Positions 12,601 through 27,422 of a stretch of DNA of 64,000 nucleotides are shown one piece after another. Each line of letters starts with the position of its first letter. Positions within the stretch are counted from its first letter, which is position 1. The stretch is from Otis tarda (lineage: Eukaryota > Chordata > Aves > Otidiformes > Otididae): the NCBI GenBank assembly GCA_026413225.1, contig CM048554.1:54519463-54583462 (forward strand), read 5' to 3'. The translations under genes and the position numbers were made by a program. The notes beneath the pieces are model-generated. The model made no database searches. It was not told the origin of the DNA and saw only the letters and a program-made list of their open reading frames with translations.

Positions 12601-15600
12601 TGTATGTGTTTTTAAATTATCGGGGATATTTGTAAGTGCCCTGAGCTGAAGCAAGCTCATAGCTGCAAATCAATATAAAATTTCTGGGACTGATGAAGAA
12701 ACAAACTAACCTGCTGGGTCCATACTGTAACCCACAGCAACTCTTCCGTAGTCCTTTTCTATTGTCTTTGGGGAATACACAGATATAAACACACCAAGAA
12801 TTATGGGAGCTGAGGGAAAGGGAGGTCTGGACAGAAATTAGTTGTGAGATCACTAGATGCTTTTCATTTTGCCAAAGGAAGGATATACTGTCTTAATATG
12901 AGGTTGATCTTACCCCTCTGCCATCGATGTACCTGATGAGCAATAAATATCACCATGAAGCTACAAAAATGCACACTGCAGGGGGAAGAACACCACACAG
13001 AAGTATGTAGAATGTACTTTAAAGACATGCAAAATATAAAGGAATAGAGAGCACATTACAAAAAATTAAATAAATTGTTTCTTGTTCCTGAGTTACGTGG
13101 GAAACAGAATGAAGATAAGATACAAAGCTGCAAAGTAAACCCTGGAGGCTTAAAAAAAAAAGGTCTACAATGAGAAGAAAACCAATGTCATCCCAAGAGA
13201 ACAAATATATACATCAAATAATTGCCATAGCTCTTGCCACATGTGAAGAAGCACTGTTATATCCTATATATTTTACTGTTCTTCCCCCAGGCTAGTATGG
13301 CTTTAGATTTCATGTATTTTTTAAAGACTGTCCAGTAGAAAGAAGACTGTTTCCGAAAACAACACTCCTATACGGTCATTTTAGTGTGCTGCACAGATCC
13401 TTTGCTTTCTTCCTCCTTCATCCAATAAAGGTTTATTCAGCAGTTACACAGATACTTGTCATTCCTCTTTTTTTTAATGGAAGTCAGTGTTGTTAAGAAT
13501 ATCTGCCTGCCTCCAAAACAAAAAGGGTGGGGATGAGGCTACTGACGAACAACAGATAAAAGCACAGCTTTTTCCAAATATGTCTTCTACTTAACTGTGC
13601 CCTAAATTAACAGCATATAGGTTAAATGCTAATAGGAGATTCCTTCCTAGTAAAAAGTAGAACAGTAGAGAGCAAAAAATCTACTACTCCTGAAATAATT
13701 AAACTAAATTTAGGATAATCTCTCTTGCTTCCTCCTAGCTTGATCATGTTCTTTACTGTATTGCAAATATGGCATTGTATTTATTACGTTTTGGTTATTT
13801 GCAAAAAATAAAATGCACTAACAAGTAACTGTGCTGAAGGAATTCTATTCACGAGCTGTTAAAAACCAGCAGAAGATACTGCCAATAAATACAAGAAACG
13901 CAAAGTAAATTATTTTTAGGTACAGAGGATAAGGGAATAAGCATATGTGAAAGCACATCTATATATCTGCAGAAGGGAAGAAAGAAAAGTTGTATTGCGC
14001 TGGAAATTTAGATTATTTACCGTTATTATTCAATCCATGTCAACCACATGAATAGCTGCTAGTTCAACCTGACCGATGTTGATACAGGCTGAATCAAAGC
14101 CTTGGTGGAGGCAGGAAGAAAATGAATGAGTGCCTTACAGGAGTGTACACTTGCAAGGCTTTATACTGAAAAGAAAGAAGCAGCAGAGGACTGTATCGTT
14201 CCCTGAGCGCTATTCCGTAGCCAGATGAGGAAGCTTATCACAACCCTCTTCCACTGACTGCTGGAAGAATCTACCAGTGGAAGCCGTTGAAGAGGGACAT
14301 AAACAGCGCTAAATCCATGAGGAAACACAGATGAAGAAAGATACACATCCTCTCATATTTTTTTTTCTTTAGTATATCACTCAGGACTCCAAGGTAATTT
14401 TTTGAAGGGTGAAAACAACCATCCTGCCCACTTGCTCAGCTTCAGTCCTGACTGGAAAGGTAGCGCTTGCCTGCTGAAAGTCCTACTGCACTGCACTGGA
14501 GCAGCACGCCTGACATCAGTCTCACCTGCACGACCGTTCTTCCCCAAATCTGAATACAAGAGAAGTTGGTAATGAATCTTTTGAGTCAGAAGTCCTACCC
14601 TGTCAGGTAAAACAAGACACATTTTACATTATTATTTGGCATTAACTTTTCAGTTGTGCTAAGCTAATTCAACGTGGAAAACATACAAGTTTGTTTCTAT
14701 GCCCAGGAGGACTGTGAGGTAGGTTAGAAGACTCCCCAGAAGTCTCCTGTGGCCATCTGAAAAACAGTTTTACTACTTCTTGAAAGACTTCTTTTTTTTT
14801 TTCCCCTCTTATTTTACTATTTTGAGAGAGTAGGGTGCTTTCTTGACACTAAAATTACATTCAAAGTAACAGATTACTGGCCTATATAACGAGGTTTTGG
14901 ATTTGCATTTTAACTCCTTAGACTCAGGGGTTCTTCTACCCTGTCTACTTTTCAGGTTGCAGAGGATTTGGGTGAGACTTTTATAAGAGACTGAGGCTAT
15001 GATCCTTCATCTGACTGTGGATACCAAGTAAGATGGGACATAGTCTGGGGATTTTTTTTCTCTCCTCAGAAACACCAGCTTCTTGACCCTTCTTTGCTCA
15101 CAGCATAAACATGTATGGAAGCATAACAGAAAGGGCAGAAGATAGTGAGCAGAAGGATGGGAGTCATGTGAGGATGTGCTTCAAATTCCTAGCCTGGCTT
15201 TTGATTATTTCAGTAACAGCCAATTTCATTAATATTTTTTTCCTATTGTGCTTTTTCCCATTCAATGTTCATACAACAGTCATTAACTGCAGAAGGAAGG
15301 AGTTTGTCAGAGATAGAATTTCTGAGTCTTTAAAATGCTGAAAAGCAGTACCCTGTGCAGACAGCTGAAGGGAAAGGGAAAGGTAAAAATCAGGTTGTAT
15401 CTCAGGTAAGAGTCAAGTTTGCTGAAGCACCTAGGTGATCTAGAAACCTGTATCTCAGTGAAAACTAGATAGAGAAAGTGATACATGCCTTGTCATTTTT
15501 AGATCCTATGACAGAATACAACAGAATTCATATTAAGAAGTTACAATGAGAAAACATACAGTATGAAACTATGCACTTCATAGCACTGTGCTGATTTTTT

Positions 15601-16745
15601 AATTCGAGATTAAGATATGATTGATTTGATATGCCTAAATTACAAGTGTTGTATTAAAGACAGATTTCAATAAAGACCTGCAGCTACTGAGTGAAAGCTG
15701 GGGTTGAATTCACATTTTTTAAGAGACAGTCAGAGAATACTATCTTCAAACAAACTGTTATTTAGGAATATTCAGAAGTACCATAAAACCCCCCAGCCCT
15801 CAGAAATCACCCATGTCTTCCTCCCCTTCTTGTTTCCCTTGCTCCCATGCTTGTTTTCTGTCTAGGATCCTCCTCCATTTAAATAGGTGGTCACTTGGAG
15901 GATCAAAGTTGCTACTTTCAGTCACTTAACTTATGGTTAATCTCACTGTTGCTTGCCTGTTTAAGTAGAATTAGTTGTCCACTGTGCACCTAATGGCTAA
16001 CAAGGAGACTGGCAGTAAGTCCTTGACTATATGTAATGCTACAGAAGGAGCATTTCAGAGGTCACATAATGAGCAGTTTTAGCTAGTTTTAATGCTTGTT
16101 TTTATAGAGTTGATCGATATTCGAACTTATGTGACTTCATTAACGTCTGTATTAATCGTTATTGTCTGTCTGAGGCTCAAGCATTGCTTTCCTCTCTCTG
16201 GAAACCAAATCAAAAACCAAATTTTTAGACCAGGGAACAGCAGCTTGGAACTTACACTAGCAAGTATATCAGTTACAACTATAAATGATTTATTAATATG
16301 ATGCTTAAGTAGAGTTAATAAAAAACTTTCCCTGGACACGTGTTATATCTGATCTGCTTCGGAAAAAGCCTGAGAAAAAAAAAACCAAAGTAAAAATTTT
16401 ACTCAATTTTACACAAAAAAAGTGTGGCATCAAAGGTAATTCCTAATCGGTGCATATGCCTCAGCTCCAGCCAGGAGAGACTTTTCTGAATTCATGACCA
16501 GCCAAATGGCTTCCAGCAGGGTGTTTATTTTAAAAAAAAAGGAAAAGCTTTTCCACAATTCTTGATACTATCAACACCATTACCAAAGTATTCCAAGAAA
16601 ACAATGCTTCGTAAGTAAGCAAAGTTACCTACATGCCTAATACTATTTTTTTTTCCCACAGGTTCAAAGAAAAATGTCATCAGAAATCAATGCATGGTAT
16701 TTAAATATTGAATTTTTAGTACTCAACTTGAGACAACCTGTCTAG
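9640..16745. other. Intron stretch with no assigned feature
   Basis: There are seven kilobases of mostly AT-rich DNA. A 17-base A run lies near 11124-11141. Slightly GC-richer segments at about 10140-10430 and 14040-14560 give open frames of 60-81 codons on the minus strand, none recognised. No exon of the kinase is visible. Confidence 0.5.
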
Positions 16746-16864
16746 ATCACAGAATCATATCATACAATCACAGAATACCAGGTTGGAAGGGTCCTCAAGG
16801 ATCATCTGGTCCAACCTCTCTTGGCACGATCTAGACAAGACGGACCAGCATCCTGTTCAGCCAA
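16746..16864 (-). mobile_element. CR1 LINE 3' end fragment, different subfamily
   Basis: The plus strand shows CACAGAATCATATCATACAA, then ACCAGGTTGGAAGGGTCCTC, AAGGATCATCTGGTCCAACC and TCTAGACAAGACGGACCAGC. This matches the reverse complement of CR1 ends that carry the GGTCTAGACAAG variant, so it is a different subfamily from the copies at 35.8 and 41.3 kb. Only the last 120 bases or so are present. Confidence 0.85.
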
Positions 16865-19639
16865 TAAATACAGAACTCGATACTTGGTTCCTTTAATAAA
16901 TAAAAACATTCCTTAAAATGTCTACGTAAATTATCTTCTTTCTTCTCATGGATTTGGAGCTGAGTATACAAACTATATGATAGTGGGAAACCACTGCCTG
17001 ACTTACATTTCTTTAATACAACAAGTAAAATAAAAACCCCAGCACTGAGATTTGGACATCATAAATACATACTCGCTGATATAAAATCATGGTTTAAAAA
17101 GATCAATTAGACTAAAAGTTTACAAAAAAAGCCTCTGCCACTCTCCTGAAAATTGCATCTACTGAGGTTAAACGTAACTTAAATATTGTATTGACGTGAA
17201 ATCCTCCACGCTGGCACCAGGCAGATCAGCTGGCCTGCAAGACCAGACTGGGCAAGTAATTCAGCTATTTGCTTCAAGATACACTTTTTATAAAAGTAAG
17301 GCACATGCTAGATAAATTCTGAGAATTTTATAGCTTTTTCCCTACATTTCAGTTGTTAGTACTTCAAAGACTTTGTTGCAAGACCCTAAAAAATTCTAAT
17401 GATGAAAGATACCCACCAACTATTGAGACTTTTAATAAAGTATGCAATACTGAGAGAAGTTCAGTTATTTAGGAACAGTAACAAGGATTTACCAGCTGAA
17501 TTCTGTTTCAGCTAATCATGTTTTTCCTTTTAGCTAGACCTAATTTTCAAGTTTCCTGTTATCTGTCTACAGTCAGCTTTCAAGCTCCCTAATAAAGCCT
17601 ATTGAAGAGACCAGCTCTGAGCTACTGTGAAGTAGCACACAACAGGTAGGGTATTCAGAGCTCTTCTGCTTAATATATTATGCAAATGTAATTATAAATC
17701 TCAACAAGATTATTACTGATGCTATTTGAATGATGTTCAAACTAGTATCACACCATCAGACACTTTCAGCCAAGAATTCTCATTACCATAAAACACAAAT
17801 GAAGTGGAAGCCTGCAATACAAATCCCCCATAAGCACGCGTATCTCAGCTATTTCACACACGAGCTGCATTTTTGCCTTAAATGTACATTTGGTCTCCAG
17901 TAACTGCGGCACTCTGTTCAAGCAGATCAGTTATAGAGAATTTCAATCATAATGGAATCTAAGGACAACATCAGCATTGTGTCAAAATTTTTAACAGGAT
18001 ACCAGAAACTACTGCCTCTCAGTTCAAGATACTCTGTTTTCATGTGGCAACAAGAATTTCCCTATTTTTCAGACAAACTCTTATTATTTCATCACTCTCT
18101 CTAGAACAGAGGGATTAGAAGATTTTTTGATGCTGCTAATAACATTTTATACACACGTTAAATTGCACCGACCTGGTACTAGGAAATTAGGATGTAACCA
18201 TAGAGCCAGAACATGTTTGTGAAATGCTTATTGATCTCAACTGCACAAGCACAGCCAAAACCTCATACAACACTTTCAACCCACCAAAATCAGTACCTGC
18301 AACAGGAAGACACACGCTCAAAGTTAAAGTGAAAATCTAGGGCTTTTTACACAATATTCGCCAAAATGTCTGAGCGCGTTAGAGGTTTCATGTTGGTTTC
18401 ATCAAGACACTGTACGATATGCACATTCAGTCAGTGGAAACTGGGAGGAAGGAAGACACAAACACATTGAGTCAGGCACAGTTCTGGCAGGCAGCAACAC
18501 AGATTATGGCAACACATTCAAAAGATTAAGGAGGGAAATCAGGAAGCTGTTTTGCACTCATGTAGGTACTAGAGTAGTACAGAAGTAACTAACCCATTTT
18601 AAAATTATGGGACAGAAATTTTGGGTGTTGGTATATTCATAGAAAAATCAGGAGAATGACAGAACAAGCAAAACAGGATAACAGAACTCTTATCTCCCCA
18701 GGGAAACTGCACTAAGCAGCTTCGATGTTTGTTTGTGATTCTATTGGAGCTGACGTAATTGCTGATGACAAATTTTTTTTTTTACATTTGTCTTAGGCAT
18801 GTTAAGGTCAGACATCATCATTTTTTATAAATCAGTTTTCCTTAATTGGAATTAAATCTATGAGAAGGGATGCAAAGGTCTAGCTTGAAGTCAGATACCA
18901 GAACACACAAATGCTGCGTTTCTTGCCCATGATATCCTCAGAACCCTTCTGATTTTTTGATAAAAGACACGTTAATCTCACTCGTGATATCCACACAGGA
19001 ATCATGATGTTTACATTTCAGCATTCACAGCTCACATTCTAAGTGTTTGACTATCAAAAGCAATAATGACATTAATAATACAGAATCTCAGACAAATATT
19101 TTCCAGCAACTATGGTTTAAAGCAACAAGGTAAGCAAAAACTAAATCCATGTTTATGAAAGAGTTGCAACTGGACAGTAATTTATTTTTTGGGTACATTG
19201 GACAAAAGCCACTACTGTAAATAATGCTTTTGTTATTTAATTTCCAACACCTTTTGGGGATTTATATTCTTAAAATGAAATACCAGATTTGTGATGCAAG
19301 TGAGCAGGAAAAGAATGTTGTTTGGAGCTATTGCAATTAATCAGGCAGAAAACATGTAGACTATATTAACATTACACAGCTTTCACCTCCTTAAACATAA
19401 CACGTAACATTCAGAATTATTATGAGGAATACCATGTTAGACCATGCAAACACTGGGAGCAAAATCTGAACCTCTTTGCATGTGCAATTCATCGGGATCA
19501 CGTCATTTTTGTCACAGTATTATGAACTGAGACAAAATCTAGTATGAAAATGTTTCAATAGATTTTTTTCACATGAGAAAGAGTGTCACTGAAAGAACAA
19601 GTGACAGCACTAGTAAAAGTATGGTAAGGAACTGGCTAA

Positions 19640-20260
19640 AAGAGAGATGACAATGGATAGTGCTGAAAAAAGAAATAAAATCAGATAAATTAGTGGTAAT
19701 CCTCCAGGGCCAGTTTTGAAATTGATTTAACATTTTTGTTAATAATCTTGGCACAAAAATAAATGCATGCTAATAAAATCTGTAGATATCACAAAGCTGG
19801 AAAGCAGCAGCAACACCAGGGAAGACTGGAATATCAGACATACAGAAATGGCTAAACTAAAGACCACAATAACAGAAAAGAGATTAAATTTAACAGTGTA
19901 AAATGTAAATATCTGCCTACGGAGTGTAACAGCAGAAACTTCACCTACACACTAAAAGCTTCTCAACTGTAAATGACAGAAGGAACTGGGTACAGCAAGC
20001 AATTATATTACACCTGTACCTTTTCAATGCAATAGAACCATAGCTCTCAGTTTCACTGAGAGAAACATTCTATCAGAGAGAGAAAAATACTGCAGCTAGA
20101 ACACGAGTTCTTTTTAAAATGTCATCTGGAATATTACTTGCAATCCTTGTCATTGAAGTTTCAGAAAGTTGAAAGTTGTCTCACAGCTTTAAGAGTGAAT
20201 GACAAATTGAAGAATGACCATACTCAAAACTGGCAAGAAACATTACTTCAAAAATTGTGA
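19640..20260 (+). mobile_element. Ancient CR1/L3-like reverse-transcriptase remnant
   Basis: On the plus strand, the TTAATAATCTTGGCAC stretch near 19738 resembles the INDLGT segment of CR1/L3 ORF2. ATATCACAAAGCTGG just downstream resembles the DDTTKLGG catalytic segment. Further on, TGTCATCTGGAATATTACTT near 20121 resembles the VRPHLEYC segment. Spacing and order fit, but there are many stops and indels. The assignment rests on scattered matches only. Confidence 0.5.
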
Positions 20261-22114
20261 TCTGTAAAAGAAATCCCTACAATTTTAACTTACACATAAG
20301 AAACTTCAATTAGGCTACCAAACATGTACCAAAATGGAACTGTAGCTCCAATAGTATGTAACAAACCAAAATAAAGTAGTCATTGCGGCACAAAAATTTA
20401 TTTTTTTTCATTACTACTAAACTCTTTAGAGTTAGACCCACATATAAATAAAAAAAAATTACCTTTTCCAATTTTTCTTCCTATTTTGCAACACTTTCCC
20501 ATGATCAAAACAAGTCTTTGAAATACAGCACATGTGGATTTTTTTATCTTGCCTTATTTATTTCAGTCCCAAAACTTACTAGCCTTTTTGGAAGTATTCA
20601 TAATCTAAAAGCTCTGCTTACTCTCAGCTGTAGCTTGGCTGTTACTACACCTACAAAGTTAGAGAGAAAAATAACTATTGCTTTGCTATAAAAATAAAAA
20701 TATGTCCACCATATGAAATCCCACACTGTTTATTTTTCACTACGCCTGTGCTCCACTTTCTTCAGAGATTAAATGAGGATGTGATTAGCTATCTTCAAAA
20801 TCCCTGACAGAGCACGTAAAACTCCTATACACCTCAATGCCATCTGATGCCCAGTTGATCCTGGGCAGTTGACCACTTAATTGTCAAGAATCACTATCAG
20901 ACATTTCAAGCTCTTGCTTCTTTGGTTTTTGTAAAGCTCTCATACCTTCTGCTTATTACTGTGTCATCTGTGTGGCACTCTGTAAAGTTACTTCTATTCA
21001 GTCTCTAAGACAGCCCTCTACATGCTTACCACTCAGCCGCAGGCTGTAGAATGATTTTGGTGTACCAATTAGTCAGTATGGAAAGTAGTTCTGGTAACAA
21101 TTTATCTTTTGCTAAGCAAAAATACTGCAGCATATACACAAGTAAGCATATTAAAAATTAAGTGTGCTTGTATAAACATAACATACCAATATATTTATAT
21201 GTAAAACCAGCATTAATCTACAATATTTCTGGAATGTGAGGTGGATTCTAAGAATACGCTTTTTCTAGAAGATCAGTGGGCTAGAGATAAAAGCTGCACT
21301 TTCATACTTTTACAGAGGAATATTTTACAGTTTTTTACAGGAAGTCATCAGGAAAAAAGCAATAGCTCTATTTAATATATAGGGCCCTATGATGTTTAAA
21401 TCACAGAAAAAAGATAATAATTTGAGGGAAACAATATGAAAACTATACATTCATTATTCTTACAATACATAAATGAAGGAAAAGAATAAAAATGTATCCT
21501 AAAGACTCTTAACTCATAACCATTCAGAATGTGTTCCAGTAGGTTCAACCTGTAAGACAATCTTTATTCCAATCAAAAGCCAAGGAAACATGCAAGAATA
21601 AGCCAGACCAAGTTTGAAGTGTATGTCTACAGTTCTACTATGCCATGTAATAAGAGACATAAGACATAAATAATTTGATATGTGGGTTTTTTTGCTTTCA
21701 TCGTTGTTAGAAAAACAAACAAAACATCTTGACAAGCATGATCCAGATACAATAAGCAGTGTAACATCTGCCTAAAAAACTCCTGACAGCAACAGACTGA
21801 GGAAGGAACTGTAGTCAGGGGCTATAAAGGAAGAAATTTGGTCTAAATGCAGTAGTATCTCCAGTGCACTGTTTGACCAAACATACTAAAATTACTAAAA
21901 TTCTTATTAAGAATAAAGAGCAATGTTATAGAAAAAGTCTTTGCAGTCAAGTTGCATATGTAATACACGTTTTTTCTTTTAACATAAAGTGTAAAGAATA
22001 ATGATTGCTTAAAAATAAAACAAATACGTATTTTCAAAAAACATCTCAGATAGGAACTTCAGGCCTGAATTTTCAGCCCTTAAACTTAAGTAGAATCCTA
22101 GAAGAGCTGTACTT

Positions 22115-22152
22115 GCAGTAAATTCCTTTCTGTGCAGTAAATTCCTTTCTGT
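22115..22152. repeat. Perfect 19-base tandem duplication
   Basis: GCAGTAAATTCCTTTCTGT occurs twice without a gap, at 22115-22133 and 22134-22152, with no mismatch. This indicates a recent slippage or duplication event in intron DNA. Confidence 0.95.
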
Positions 22153-24467
22153 TCAGTTTCCTATATGAGGAAGACATAACTTTGCTACTGTTACACCAGA
22201 TCAGATTTTAGCCCCTCCTCCTCTTTTTTTTCCTTCTCTTCCAGACAGTATTTTTTTCTTTTGTGTCTTTCTAATGCCCTTTTTGTGGACTTTACATACT
22301 ATATCTGAACAAAAACTACTGAGTTACAGTGGCAGTAATATCACTGCTTCCTGCTGCATTACGAATCGCTGAAGGCTGCCCCCCAATAGCTAATAAAGAA
22401 AAACTGAACAGCATAAACATCACGGCACCTGAGTCAATAAAGATTTTAATACAACTTTTCAGATAAAGCTGCACAAGGTCTTGCTTCCTTGACCCCAACC
22501 ACGAAGCCTTCCATAACTGAACCAAGCATGACCTTACACAAGCATCTGCTTGGTAAGCAGTATTCTAATTTGCAGGATGTTAAGTGACCTATTTTTTCTC
22601 ATGTAAGAAGTTAAAACCTAGTAATAGTTTGCTGTTATTAAAAAGGAACACAAGGTAGGCTTTTTAACAATACAGTAGCTCTTCTGGAAACGTAACAGGG
22701 AAATGCTTACTGTAGAGCAGCTTCAATGCAGCCAAAGTTATTTGGACTGATACTTCCTCAATTGCCCTTTCAGGAGTCTGATTCTTGCACTGATATCTTA
22801 CTATAATTAAGATCACTTACAAGGATATCTTAATTTACTGTAAAGAAAAGGAAGTATTACATTTAGTGGTTGAGGTAACAGCAATTTAATCCAGAAATTC
22901 AAACACCAAATTTCTACCAATGTCAGATCTGAAAGTTCAGATAGTGAACACATTCTCTCACTCCAAGTCCATCAAATACTCATTGGGAAGAACGCTCTAG
23001 CAAGCTTGTGCAGCTTCTAATCTAATACATTCTAATCTAACAACATAAAATCAACTGTGTTTCAAACAAAAAGAAAGAAGTAAAGGGCCCATAATCATAA
23101 ATAAAACAAAAGCTTTTTAAGGAGGAACTTGACGAACACACAGGGTATTAACAAATGAAAACTTGAGACACTATGAAAGGAGGTAGTTATGAAATAAATA
23201 CAGTGTTCACAATGAGATAATGAAATTGAAAGTCTGTAGAACACAAAACACGAGGCAGTTAGTCTCCTTCTAATGTAACAAAAAACTTGAGAATAATGAA
23301 GACTCCATCTCACAAGTGCCATCCTCATTTCTGCCTGCATGGTTCTGAACTTTATAAATGAGAACAAAATCACTGAAAGTGTTAATAACCAACCCAATAC
23401 TCAGACACTAAACAATCAGTTAATGACACCCTCAGAACCACAGTCAGCAGGACTAAAAATTTAGAAATAAGGAAAACGTTTTTGTCCTACTTTCCTGATG
23501 TTGATTTTGGATATCAAATAAAGTAGTACTAGAAAATACTTCCAGGTCTGAAACAATCAGAAAAGAATGAGTGAAAAATTATAGCTTAATTCACATAAAA
23601 CCAGCTTGCAAATGGGAATGTTTTTTCTTCAAGTTACTGAATTCTGAAAACACCTTCATAAGACACCAAAACAGATCTCATATCAGAGTTACAACAGTTC
23701 TAATGGGGACTTTTTTTTTCCTGTGAACACCACAGAAGTCAAATGATTCTTTATGCTAGAGGCAGCAGTATCCCTTGGAAAGTTCCATCACATTTAGCAT
23801 CCATTGAGCCTTGCTACAGACATTATTACTCGGAAAGCAAGACCAGGGGTTTTTATATAAAACTTTTCGTAATAAGAATTTTCCCATTAAGGCACAAGGT
23901 TAAAAAGGACCCTTTTCAATGAAACTTTATTTCTTGTCTGTCTCTCTCATTTTCACTTTTATGAAGGTTTACATACTTCTGTTTTATGACAACCACATTC
24001 AGTTCCTACCTACACAGGATTACATACCATCTGACAGAGCGCTCATATCCATTTGCCTTTCAAGCAACTGCACCCAGAAGATATATCATTCTACATAAAA
24101 AAGAAAGATGTTCATCTACACATTCCTTCTTTTCCTATGAATCTTCTTTCCAATAAAGGTGTGATTGTCCTTGCTAAAGGACTGGTGGGGACTCACCAAA
24201 AAGAATGGAGGAGTGCATGTCTTGTCTTGCTGGCCTTCCTCAATTGACAATAACCAAGAATTTCCCTCCTTAGGGGATAGGTATCAGATATGAAAGGTGA
24301 ACAGTTTATTTCTGAGGGTATTATGGCTAACTACATTTAAATTCTTCCATCTCCAACTGCTTCTTGTGTCCCTTCTTTAACATCACAGAGTTGAATAAAT
24401 CGCCAGACATCTCAAGTACCACTCAATAGTGGTATATTGGATATAGGGAAAAAATGAGCACAATGTG

Positions 24468-24486
24468 ATGAACACATTGTGTTCAT
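24468..24486. repeat. Perfect 19-base palindrome
   Basis: ATGAACACATTGTGTTCAT is self-complementary around a central T. GAACA and TGTTC half-sites separated by nine bases are also present. That spacing is not that of a standard steroid-receptor element, so no regulatory role is claimed. Confidence 0.85.
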
Positions 24487-26708
24487 ATTGGAAAGATCAG
24501 CTTAAAGCAACTTCCTCCATTTTTCCTTTTCCATCAAACAGATTGGAGAATTGACCCAGGTTAGTTAAAATGCAAAGTTACTTCTAACTCAGACGGGTGT
24601 CCTCGTTCAGTTCACTGCACAGCTCCACAAACCTTTGTTTCAGTAGAGCAGAAGGGATGTTTGGAGCTTGGGTCTCGGAGAGAGAGGAACAATGGGAGAG
24701 AACACACGGAAGGATACGTTTGTAAAAGCACCTCTGCTGAAAGGACTACTCAAGGCTGCTATTGCTTAAGGCACTGGAGTTATGGTTTCTAAATCCCTTC
24801 TGCTCGAATAACACAGAATACAGGTCTATGCCAGCTCAGTCACCCGTTACACAGCTTTCACTTAAATTAACACTCCCACTAGACACAATACTGCAAGAAA
24901 CCATTTGCCTTCTACATGATAGCATAGTCAGTGTCATCCACTAGCTCTAGGCACTCCAAGCATACACGGGTCTTTTATTTCAAAATACTTCTAGGTCATC
25001 ACATCTAGGTAGGCTCCTTCGGAAATCCTACCAACAAATTCTAGTCAAACAGCATTAACCTCACACAGTCCTCGCTGCAGGTCAGATGCCACCCGAGGGG
25101 GTACTATGGGAGCAGCTGCCAGCATCTATAACATACAGGGTTATAGGGAGAAAAGAAAGCCTAAAGTCTGTAAAGATGACCTTTGTTTCTAGTCCCTCCT
25201 CAGTGGAAAAAAAAAAAAAAAAAATGAGAGAGGAAACACAGAGCCTAGACTCACTGAGCTCTCCTACCTCTGTAAAGGAATATGTTGTAAGGAAGCACTA
25301 GCTTACCAAATACTCACTAAAATAACTTTCTGCCCTGCAGTTTTCCATGTAAACCTAAACCATGCAACATTTCAAAGCAATACATTTTCAGTAGACTATC
25401 AAAATAACCTTATGTTATTTTTTCCTTATTTTTCTAGCTCTGTTTCCCTCACTCTCAGCACTTTGTAAGGACATCTTCATGCGTGTGTTCGACATTATGT
25501 CTGTTGCAAAGTTTGGTAAACACTTAAAATATGTTGTTGCTTTCTTTCAAACCCACAATTATGGTTCACTTTACCAAAAGCCAGAGCACTTGGCTCATTC
25601 TTGTGCCAACTCAACTCAGACACACCGCGCAATGCAGCTAACTCCCTAGATGGGCCTTCCACCCCCAAATTTTCCACTTAAGCAAATTAATGATCAGGAA
25701 AGATGGATACACCCAGAAGACAGAAAAACACTTATTCAGCAAGTCAAAAATGGATATGCTGGCACTGAAACTTATAGTTGAAAGTGAAATGCATCCTGCA
25801 AAGAATCCCAGATGTCAGTTGCCTGCTAACTACAGTAAATATTTCAGGGATGTCCCTAAGATGATTTTTACTGAGGACAAATAGTACCTTCTTGGTGAAA
25901 GCAAAGAAGGGGCTGGCTTGGTAGGGAATAGACAGTTCTTTTATCCCTCTAACGGATTTATTCCCTTATGTTCAACATTTCTCAGAAAGGATGTCACTTC
26001 CACAGAGAATTCTGCTGCTCTACATTTTAAGAACTTAAATGTTCCAGTGAAGCCCAACTTAAATTTCAGAAGTTGAGAAAGAGAATGGAAAGAGAAGGGG
26101 AGAAAAAAAAAAAACATCTGATGGTTTAGAATGCTAAAATCCTTCAGTCTAAAAGACAGCAGCAACTAGAAATCCAGAAACACACTGATCAAGCTAACTG
26201 TAATCTCGCATACCTTATGAAACTATGTGTGTTTATGCTTTTGCATGCCTATCTTTTCACATGCAAAAGATGACATCTGAAATATATGTAACTTGAGAGC
26301 TTGCCCTGTAGTCTTGACTATCCTCCCATAAACTTAACCAACAAAAATAATAATTAGCATAGGTGTTTCATAATCCTTCCAAAATATTTTCTTAGTAAGA
26401 AGGTAAGCGAGGATTGTTTTACCATTCAATAGAAAAACACGACTGTTTAACATGGGTGTGTGCCAATATATGAAAACTATTTTAAGTGAATATTTTTGTA
26501 GCGGTCTGGAGGATCATGAGCCTAAATGCTGAACACTCCCTAGCTGCAAATTCACTCTGCACTGAATCACTGTGCAGCCCTGCACAGAACAAATAGATGG
26601 AGGAAAGAAAGTCAAGATGAAAACGACTTGAGCACATTAACACTTATATTTCTGTACTATTCAAGAAGCTGGAATATCCCAAATGAAATTTAGGACAGAG
26701 ATAGGCTT

Positions 26709-26739
26709 AGACAGACCCTTACTAAAGTAAGGGCTGTCT
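26709..26739. repeat. 31-base inverted repeat
   Basis: AGACAG + A + CCCTTACT pairs with AGTAAGGG + CTGTCT across an AA centre, a 14-pair stem with a single bulged base. It is isolated in intron DNA with no flanking element recognised. Confidence 0.85.
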
Positions 26740-27422
26740 CCAAAGACGACACAAAAGGTACCAGCACAGACACACTGAGGAGGCATGCAAAGCCACCAAT
26801 GGCACGCTCACTGTGCCTAGGATTATTAAGTACACTGTGCCCAGAGGGTATCCTCTGCAACACTCAGGAAATTTCTTCCAGTGGCAACGAGGCCTTTTAA
26901 AGCCTTTTTCCATAAAAGGATGCAGAAGAAAACAAGCATTTTATATTTCGATTTCCACCTTACATAAAATGGAGAGGAACTCTGGCTCACCAATAAAATA
27001 ATTAAGGAGTTAAAGTCTCAGTTCTAGGAAAAACTAATTTTACATGTTTGAGGTAATGCAACATGCATAAGTAAAGCGCAGCTACCTAGCTTAAGCCAGT
27101 AAGAGTTTTGCTCCAGGCCACAACTGGTTATTTCATAATGCATGCAAACATAAGCTTTTAACATATGCCATAAGGAATTAAGTAACAACACAACCTCGAA
27201 ACTGAAATTAATATTAACGCGTGTAGAGGCTTTTTTTTTTCAGCTAAAATGCCCAAAAAGGTGCTACAAACCCATAAAACACAAATTTATGTTGATTCCT
27301 AATAAGCATAAAATCTTACCTTGCATGATACTACAGTTTGCAGAAAACTAGCACAAGACAATATTTAACCTTGGCCTAAAAGCAAGCATCGCTTCATTAG
27401 TACAAATTAGTAATTTAAGGTA

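Noticed and set aside
24468-24486. Steroid-hormone response element at the GAACA...TGTTC palindrome
   Set aside because: Receptor half-sites need a three-base spacer. Here the half-sites are nine bases apart, and no promoter is nearby.
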